Assembly: GCA_945947845.1 (NCBI GenBank)
Contig: CAMEZN010000017.1
Location: 1-11,513 of the forward strand
Direction of reading: 5' to 3'
DNA: 11,513 nt
From: an uncultured Mucispirillum sp.
GTDB lineage: Bacteria; Chrysiogenota; Deferribacteres; Deferribacterales; Mucispirillaceae
Shown here: piece by piece, positions 6,989 to 11,513 of the stretch
Position numbering within the stretch: the first letter of the stretch is position 1
How the letters are laid out: each line of letters begins with the position of its first letter
Position numbers and translations under genes: made by a program
Notes under the pieces: model-generated
What the model was told of the DNA's origin: nothing
Databases searched by the model: none
The model's input: only the letters and a program-made list of their open reading frames with translations

Positions 6989-7612
6989 TTATCTTAATGA
7001 TGAAAAATATTCAGCTAATGCTCTTAATTCTTCATCACTAATTTCTTTTACAACATCCATTTCGGAAGCTCTGCCATCTGCATTTCTTTTATTATTTTTA
7101 TATTCAAGTAATGCATGGTATAAGTATGTAGGAGTTTGTCCACCAATTCTTGGAATACCGCCATCTTCAATATTATTGCCGTTTGTTCCATGGCATGATG
7201 TACAAGTTTCTAAATTTGCACTAGCTTTACCTTTATTAACAAGGTCTTGATTTAAAGGATAGTTAGTTGGAACCCATGGTCTGCTTGAATACCAGTCAGC
7301 CATTGCTTTGATTTCATCTTCAGAATAGCCTTTAAAGAAAATCTTCATAAGAGTAGAGTATCTTTTTGGAGCCTGTTCTTTTCCGTCTACTACTGTTGGT
7401 TTCATTTCAAGCATAGATGATATAAGAAACTCTTTGTGCTGTCCACCGATTGATGGAATAGCATCACTTACCGCAGCTCCTGCTGTTCCGTGGCATGAAG
7501 AACAGAAATTGCCATATCTACGGCCATCTTCGTTTTCTTGCGCCATTACTACATTTGATGAAGCTGCAATCAGCAAAACAGCAAATGTAAACTTCATAAT
7601 GCTTTTGTGCAT
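6989..7612 (-). CDS. fccA: Periplasmic diheme c-type cytochrome (FccA-like, cytochrome c4 type)
   Basis: The 207-aa precursor starts with a Sec signal peptide (about residues 1-24, cleavage after VMA) and contains two heme-c attachment motifs, CSSCH (37-41) and CTSCH (137-141). Each begins a similar domain: CxSCHGT is followed by P(S/R)IGGQ (53-58 and 154-159) and ends with a (W/Y)(Y/F)SS helix, so the protein is an internal duplication as in cytochrome c4 and the diheme subunit of flavocytochrome c. M89 or a nearby Met, and M185, are candidate sixth ligands. Directly upstream of fccB and co-transcribed with it, it is most simply the electron acceptor of the flavoprotein. AGGAGG at 7618-7623, 5 bases before the first ATG, supports MHKSIMK rather than the internal Met as the start. 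A general cytochrome c4 acting with other enzymes is the alternative. Confidence 0.87.
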   Translation of the reverse strand: MHKSIMKFTFAVLLIAASSNVVMAQENEDGRRYGNFCSSCHGTAGAAVSDAIPSIGGQHKEFLISSMLEMKPTVVDGKEQAPKRYSTLMKIFFKGYSEDEIKAMADWYSSRPWVPTNYPLNQDLVNKGKASANLETCTSCHGTNGNNIEDGGIPRIGGQTPTYLYHALLEYKNNKRNADGRASEMDVVKEISDEELRALAEYFSSLR

Positions 7613-7617
7613 ACATT

Positions 7618-7623
7618 CCTCCT
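7618..7623 (-). promoter_or_regulatory. Ribosome binding site of fccA
   Basis: A full AGGAGG on the minus strand, 5 bases before ATG 7612. It decides the start between two nearby Met codons. An out-of-frame ATG also lies within the 5-base spacer. Confidence 0.85.
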
Positions 7624-7659
7624 TTTAAGTTACGGTTTATCTAACCACTTAATAAGAGT

Positions 7660-7687
7660 ATTATAGTCTTATTTTTAAATAAAGCAA
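7660..7687 (-). promoter_or_regulatory. Predicted promoter of fccAB
   Basis: On the minus strand TTGCTT (7682-7687) is followed after 16 bases by a perfect TATAAT (7660-7665). The start would lie near 7653, giving a leader of about 40 bases. I see no convincing FNR or other operator palindrome around it. Confidence 0.6.
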
Positions 7688-7744
7688 GTAAATAATATCA
7701 ATTTTTAATAATTTTAAATAAAAATTATATTTTTTAATGTATCA

Positions 7745-7773
7745 TTGAAAAAAACTTTTAGTTATGTTATATA
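7745..7773 (+). promoter_or_regulatory. Predicted promoter of mgtE
   Basis: TTGAAA (7745-7750), a 17-base spacer and TATATA (7768-7773), with a TG placed as in an extended -10 element (7765-7766). The start would be near 7780, giving a leader of only about 23 bases, too short for an M-box magnesium riboswitch. Confidence 0.55.
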
Positions 7774-7802
7774 TGTTTGAACATTAAAATAAGGAGAAAA
7801 TT

Positions 7803-9158
7803 ATGTTAGATTCAAAAGAGCGTATCAAATTAGAAAATGTAAAAAAACTTATACGCCGTAATGCAAAAGTTCCTTTGGAAAAACTCCTTAATAAACTTCA
7901 CCCTGCTGATTTAGCTTTAATTATAACTAATTTATCTGATTTAGATAGAAAAAAAATATGGACATTTATTGAAGACCGTTCAAAAATAGCAAAAATAATT
8001 CTTGAAATGCAAGATGTAGATATTGTAAATATTATAGAAGAATTAAGTCCGCAGGAAGCTGCAACTTTACTTTCTGAAATGGATAGTGATGATGCTTCTT
8101 ATGTGCTTCGTATAATATCAAAAGAAAAACAGCATAGTTTACTTCAATATATATCAAAAGATGAATTAATAGATGTTGAAGAACTGCTGCATTATCCAGA
8201 AGGCAGTGCAGGTTCTATGATGAACACATCTGCCTTTGCACTTCATATGGATACTTCTGTGAAAGATGCTACAAAACTTTTACATAAAGCAGAAGATTTA
8301 GAAATGGTTTTTTATTTATATGTTGTAGATGGAGAGAACAGACTTGCTGGTGTTCTTTCTTTAAGACAGCTTATCTTAAACCCGCCTGAAAAAAAATTAT
8401 CAGATATTATGATAAGAGATGTTGTATCTGTTTCTGTTACAGATAATCAAGAATATGTGGCAGATTTAGTTGAAAAATATGATTTTTTAGCACTTCCAGT
8501 AGTAGATGAACAGCATAAACTATGCGGTATTATTACTATTGACGATGTTATAGATATTATTAAGGACCAAGCATCAGAAGATATTTATGCAATGGCTGGT
8601 TTAACACAAAATGATATGATGTTTGATAAAAGCCCTTATAAAGTAGCAAGCACTCGTTTACCTTGGCTTCTAATAACATTTATTGGTGAAATAATTGCAG
8701 GGCTTGTAGTAACTTTTTTTCAGTGTAAAATTACAGATTTTGCCATATTAGTTACATTTATGCCAATAGTTATGGCTATGGGTGGTAATGTAGGCAGCCA
8801 ATCAGCTACTGTAATAATTCAAGGTGTAGCATTAGGCAAGATAGATACAAGTAAGTGGAGTAGAGTAATATTTAAAGAATTAACTGTTGGTGCTTTAATG
8901 GGTATTGTTATTGGTCTTCTTTTAGGTATAGTAGCACCACTATGGGAAGGTGATGCACAGCTTGGAATAATTGTAGGTATTGCAATATTTTCAGCTATGC
9001 TTTTTGCATCTTTGACAGGTTCTATGGTGCCTATAACACTAATGAAATTAAAGTTTGACCCAGCTATTGCATCTGCTCCTTTTATTACAGCATTAAATGA
9101 CATAACAGGGCTTACAATTTATTTTCTAATATCAATGACTTTACTGATGATATTGTAA
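7803..9158 (+). CDS. mgtE: Magnesium transporter MgtE
   Basis: Inner-membrane Mg2+ channel gated by its own cytoplasmic magnesium sensor. The 451-aa protein shows the complete family layout. An N-terminal superhelical domain (about 10-130) includes LHPADLALIITNL and LSPQEAATLLSEMDSDDASYVL. Two CBS domains follow (about 134-255), with GSAGSMMN (134-141) and PVVDEQHKLCGIITIDDV. A membrane domain of five helices spans about 287-451. The family signature MAMGGNVGSQS is at 324-334, and the pore aspartate corresponds to D433 in ALNDITGLT (Asp432 in the Thermus protein). AAGGAG at 7791-7796 supports the start. It is divergent from fccAB and one base upstream of recO. Regulation is probably at the protein level, since no riboswitch fits in the leader. 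Confidence 0.97.
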   Translation: MLDSKERIKLENVKKLIRRNAKVPLEKLLNKLHPADLALIITNLSDLDRKKIWTFIEDRSKIAKIILEMQDVDIVNIIEELSPQEAATLLSEMDSDDASYVLRIISKEKQHSLLQYISKDELIDVEELLHYPEGSAGSMMNTSAFALHMDTSVKDATKLLHKAEDLEMVFYLYVVDGENRLAGVLSLRQLILNPPEKKLSDIMIRDVVSVSVTDNQEYVADLVEKYDFLALPVVDEQHKLCGIITIDDVIDIIKDQASEDIYAMAGLTQNDMMFDKSPYKVASTRLPWLLITFIGEIIAGLVVTFFQCKITDFAILVTFMPIVMAMGGNVGSQSATVIIQGVALGKIDTSKWSRVIFKELTVGALMGIVIGLLLGIVAPLWEGDAQLGIIVGIAIFSAMLFASLTGSMVPITLMKLKFDPAIASAPFITALNDITGLTIYFLISMTLLMIL

Positions 9159-9159
9159 T

Positions 9160-9870
9160 ATGGAACGAATTTTATCAGAAGGTATTATTTATAAAATAAA
9201 TAAGTATGCAGATAATTCTGCAATAGCATCTGCTTATACATTTGATTTTGGAAAAATAAAGCTTTTTATACCAAAAGCTTATTCAAGCAAGGGCGGGGTG
9301 CAGACATTTATTCCCGGAGAAATTGATTTTCTTAAAAAAGATACATCAGAGTTAAATAAGTTTTATAATTTTCGACCAGATACTTCATATATGGAATATG
9401 CTTCTACCCCTGCCATATCTCTACGATTAAGTCTTTATTTTGATATATTTGATAAATTCTATGAGCTTGAACAGGCAGATACTGTTATTTGGACAATTTT
9501 AAAAAAATACAAAACATCTGATTATAGTAAAATAAACTTGTTTAGTATATATGCACTATTGAAAAATACTGGCCATATGTTTAACTTTAATACATGCAGC
9601 AGTTGTGGAACAAAAATAATAGAGCAGGGAGCATTAAGCAGCGGTCTTTATTTTTGCAGACATTGTGCACCAGAAAATTCTTTCTTAACAGAAAACTACA
9701 CTAATACAATTCTTCGTGCTTTTTCAAATCAAGAACTATATAAAAATATAAAGATAAATAAATATGATGAATTATTAGTTTTAGATTTATTTGCATTTCA
9801 TATAGAAAATATTACAGGCAGTTTTTTAAAAAGTTATAAATTGTTTAAAGAATTAATATTAGCAATATAA
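9160..9870 (+). CDS. recO: DNA repair protein RecO (divergent)
   Basis: Recombination mediator that, with RecR, loads RecA onto SSB-coated single-stranded DNA in the RecF pathway. The 236-aa length is typical. The N-terminus, SEGIIYKINKYADNSAIASAYTFDFGKIKLFIPKA, follows the RecO OB-fold pattern, where (E)GIIL...Y.E.S.I...FT...GK is usual. The helical C-terminal part has a four-cysteine zinc site: C146 and C149 (CSSCG), then C166 and C169 (CRHC), with the usual GALSSGLYFC connection. Similarity is otherwise low, as is common in RecO. The start is one base after the mgtE stop and has no visible Shine-Dalgarno, so translation is probably coupled to mgtE. The mgtE link looks positional rather than functional. 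Confidence 0.8.
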   Translation: MERILSEGIIYKINKYADNSAIASAYTFDFGKIKLFIPKAYSSKGGVQTFIPGEIDFLKKDTSELNKFYNFRPDTSYMEYASTPAISLRLSLYFDIFDKFYELEQADTVIWTILKKYKTSDYSKINLFSIYALLKNTGHMFNFNTCSSCGTKIIEQGALSSGLYFCRHCAPENSFLTENYTNTILRAFSNQELYKNIKINKYDELLVLDLFAFHIENITGSFLKSYKLFKELILAI

Positions 9871-9950
9871 CAGTATAATAAATATACTTATCTAAAATAC
9901 AGAATATTAATTAATAAATAGATAATATGAAGTAATAATTATATAAGTTT

Positions 9951-9979
9951 AAAAGAGCCTGTAAAAACAGACTCTTTTT
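9951..9979. terminator. Bidirectional terminator between recO and lysS
   Basis: AAAAGAG-C-CTGT (9951-9962) pairs with ACAG-A-CTCTTTT (9967-9978) around an AAAA loop, with one C/A mismatch. Four or five Ts on the right and four As on the left allow it to serve both convergent genes: recO from the left and lysS, whose stop is at 9992, from the right. Confidence 0.85.
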
Positions 9980-9991
9980 ATATATTATACA

Positions 9992-11449
9992 CTAGTCTTC
10001 ACTTCTCATATATGGGAAAAGCAATACATCACGGATAGATATTTGATTTGTTAACAGCATAACAAGCCTGTCTATTCCCATACCAGCCCCAGCAGTAGGT
10101 GGAAGCCCATATTCTAATGCACGGATATAATCTTCGTCCATCATACATGCTTCTTCATCGCCTGCATTACGAGAATCCACTTGTTTTTGGAATCGTTCTT
10201 TCTGGTCTACTGGGTCATTAAGTTCATTAAATCCATTTGAAAGTTCCATTCCTGCAACAAAAAGCTCAAACCTGTCAGTTAATTCTGGGTTTGATTCTTT
10301 TGATTTTGAAAGTGGAGAAATTTCTTTCGGATAATCTATAATAAAAGTAGGGTCAATCAATTTTTCTTCTGCAACAGCTTCAAATATTTCAGAAATAATT
10401 TTACCATGTCCCCAAGATGAATCTATTTGTATATGTAGTTTTTCAGCAGCAGCTTTTGCTTTTTCATAAGTAGAAATTTCATCTTGTGATATATTACCAT
10501 ATTTTTCAACAGCTTCTGCCATAGTAAGCCTTGCCCATGGTCGTTGCAGATTAATATTTAAATCACCAAACTGTATTTGCAGTGTATTATTAATTTTCTG
10601 GGATATAGTAGTAACAAGTTCTTCAATCATATCCATTAATGTATGATAATCAGCATAAGCCATATACCATTCTATCATAGTAAATTCAGGATTATGTTTT
10701 GTATCAACCCCTTCATTTCTAAAATTTCTATTTAATTCAAATACTCTTTCAATACCGCCTACTACAAGTCTTTTTAAATAAAGCTCTGGAGCGATACGAA
10801 GATACAGCTGCATATCAAGAGCATTATGGTGAGTTATAAATGGTTTAGCAGCTGCACCGCCAACTAGTGAGTGCATCATAGGAGTTTCTACTTCTATAAA
10901 GCCATAGTTTGTAAAAAAATCTCTGATTTCTTTAATAATGCGGCTTCTTTTAATAAATACTTCTTTAATATCATTATTAACAATTAAATCTAAATAACGC
11001 TGTCTGTATCTTATTTCAACATCTTTTAAACCGTGAAATTTTTCAGGTAAATCTCTTAAAGCTTTTGTTAAAAGCCTGTAATGAAGTGCTCTAATAGTTA
11101 ACTCGCCTGTTTTAGTTCTAAAAAGAGTTCCTTTAACACCAATAAAATCACCAACATCAGTTAATGTATACACTTCAAATTCTTCTTCTGTTAAGAGTGC
11201 TTTTTTAATATATACTTGTATCACTCCGCTTCTATCGCGAATAGTTAAAAATGCTGTTTTACCAAATTCTCTTTTAGCAAGGATTCTACCTGCTGCACTA
11301 TATTCTTCGCCTTCTGGAAGTTCTGTTTCACTGCTGCTGTATTTTTCTAATATATCAGCAATTGGTGAGGTTATAATATGAGAATTTACATAAGGATTTA
11401 AGCCCATTTCTCTAAGTTTGTTACATTTTTCTAATCTGTGCTGCTCCAT
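9992..11449 (-). CDS. lysS: Lysine--tRNA ligase, class II
   Basis: Charges tRNA-Lys with lysine in the cytoplasm. At 485 aa it is close to the usual 490-505; the N-terminal helix is short. The anticodon-binding OB fold lies at about 51-125 (AAGRILAKREFGKTAFLTIRD). The class II catalytic core carries motif 1 (FFTNYGFIEVETPMM, 178-192), motif 2 with FRNEG (243-247) and HNPEFTMIEWY (252-262), and motif 3 GAGMGIDRLVML (454-465). The lysine-pocket region MELSNGFNELNDP is at 401-413. ATG 11449 is preceded by GGAG with a 5-base gap. No in-frame ATG, GTG or TTG lies between it and the window edge, although the frame stays open there. The gene stands alone on its strand here; its promoter is probably beyond the right edge or in the last 60 bases. 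Confidence 0.97.
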   Translation of the reverse strand: MEQHRLEKCNKLREMGLNPYVNSHIITSPIADILEKYSSSETELPEGEEYSAAGRILAKREFGKTAFLTIRDRSGVIQVYIKKALLTEEEFEVYTLTDVGDFIGVKGTLFRTKTGELTIRALHYRLLTKALRDLPEKFHGLKDVEIRYRQRYLDLIVNNDIKEVFIKRSRIIKEIRDFFTNYGFIEVETPMMHSLVGGAAAKPFITHHNALDMQLYLRIAPELYLKRLVVGGIERVFELNRNFRNEGVDTKHNPEFTMIEWYMAYADYHTLMDMIEELVTTISQKINNTLQIQFGDLNINLQRPWARLTMAEAVEKYGNISQDEISTYEKAKAAAEKLHIQIDSSWGHGKIISEIFEAVAEEKLIDPTFIIDYPKEISPLSKSKESNPELTDRFELFVAGMELSNGFNELNDPVDQKERFQKQVDSRNAGDEEACMMDEDYIRALEYGLPPTAGAGMGIDRLVMLLTNQISIRDVLLFPYMRSED

Positions 11450-11513
11450 TTCTGCTCCATTTATTATATTTGTTTTATAACCTTCGTTTTTATTTATTTT
11501 CTTTTTTATTATT

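Noticed and set aside
7690..7710. Possible FNR-like site (TTGAT half-site on the minus strand) upstream of fccAB
   Set aside because: Only one half matches; the second half-site is poor, and TTGAT is common in such AT-rich DNA.
8819..9103. Minus-strand open frame of 94 codons inside mgtE
   Set aside because: It is antisense to the conserved membrane domain of mgtE and has no independent support.

Overview
The window is about 30% G+C and holds one partial and nine complete protein genes plus one RNA gene, in four transcription blocks. It reads as a core chromosomal region of a low-GC Gram-negative bacterium. The zapA / 6S RNA / formyltetrahydrofolate cyclo-ligase / RNase Y association, the periplasmic c-type cytochrome and the Tat-exported flavoprotein fit a deltaproteobacterial or Deferribacterota-like organism. 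A host-associated Deferribacterota such as Mucispirillum is my best guess; this is inferred from gene content and composition, not shown by the sequence.

Block 1 (+, 1-3729): the 3' end of a probable zapA, a 6S RNA (about 116-290), rarA (AAA+ replication-repair ATPase), fau (5-formyltetrahydrofolate cyclo-ligase) and rny (RNase Y). The three complete protein genes overlap at their junctions (8 bp and 1 bp), and the block closes with a strong intrinsic terminator. A 625-bp, very AT-rich stretch without a convincing gene follows.

Block 2 (-, 7612 down to 4355): fccA-fccB, a diheme cytochrome c and a flavocytochrome c sulfide dehydrogenase-type flavoprotein, transcribed as a pair from a recognisable promoter and ending at a near-perfect hairpin. 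Together they should oxidise sulfide (or a similar reduced sulfur compound) outside the cytoplasm and pass electrons to the respiratory chain. Beyond the hairpin, on the same strand, lies a separate gene for a 308-aa RpoD/RpoS-family sigma factor without region 1.1.

Block 3 (+, 7803-9870): mgtE (magnesium channel/transporter) and a divergent recO (recombination mediator) separated by one base, reading away from fccAB. Block 4 (-, 11449 down to 9992): lysS, lysyl-tRNA synthetase, convergent with recO and sharing a bidirectional terminator with it.

I found no mobile element, CRISPR array, tRNA, rRNA or defence system. The points most worth a second look are the Tat-plus-lipobox flavoprotein, the shortened C-terminal region of RarA, the 6S RNA with a promoter placed inside the zapA end, and the two AT-rich spacers, which may contain decayed reading frames.
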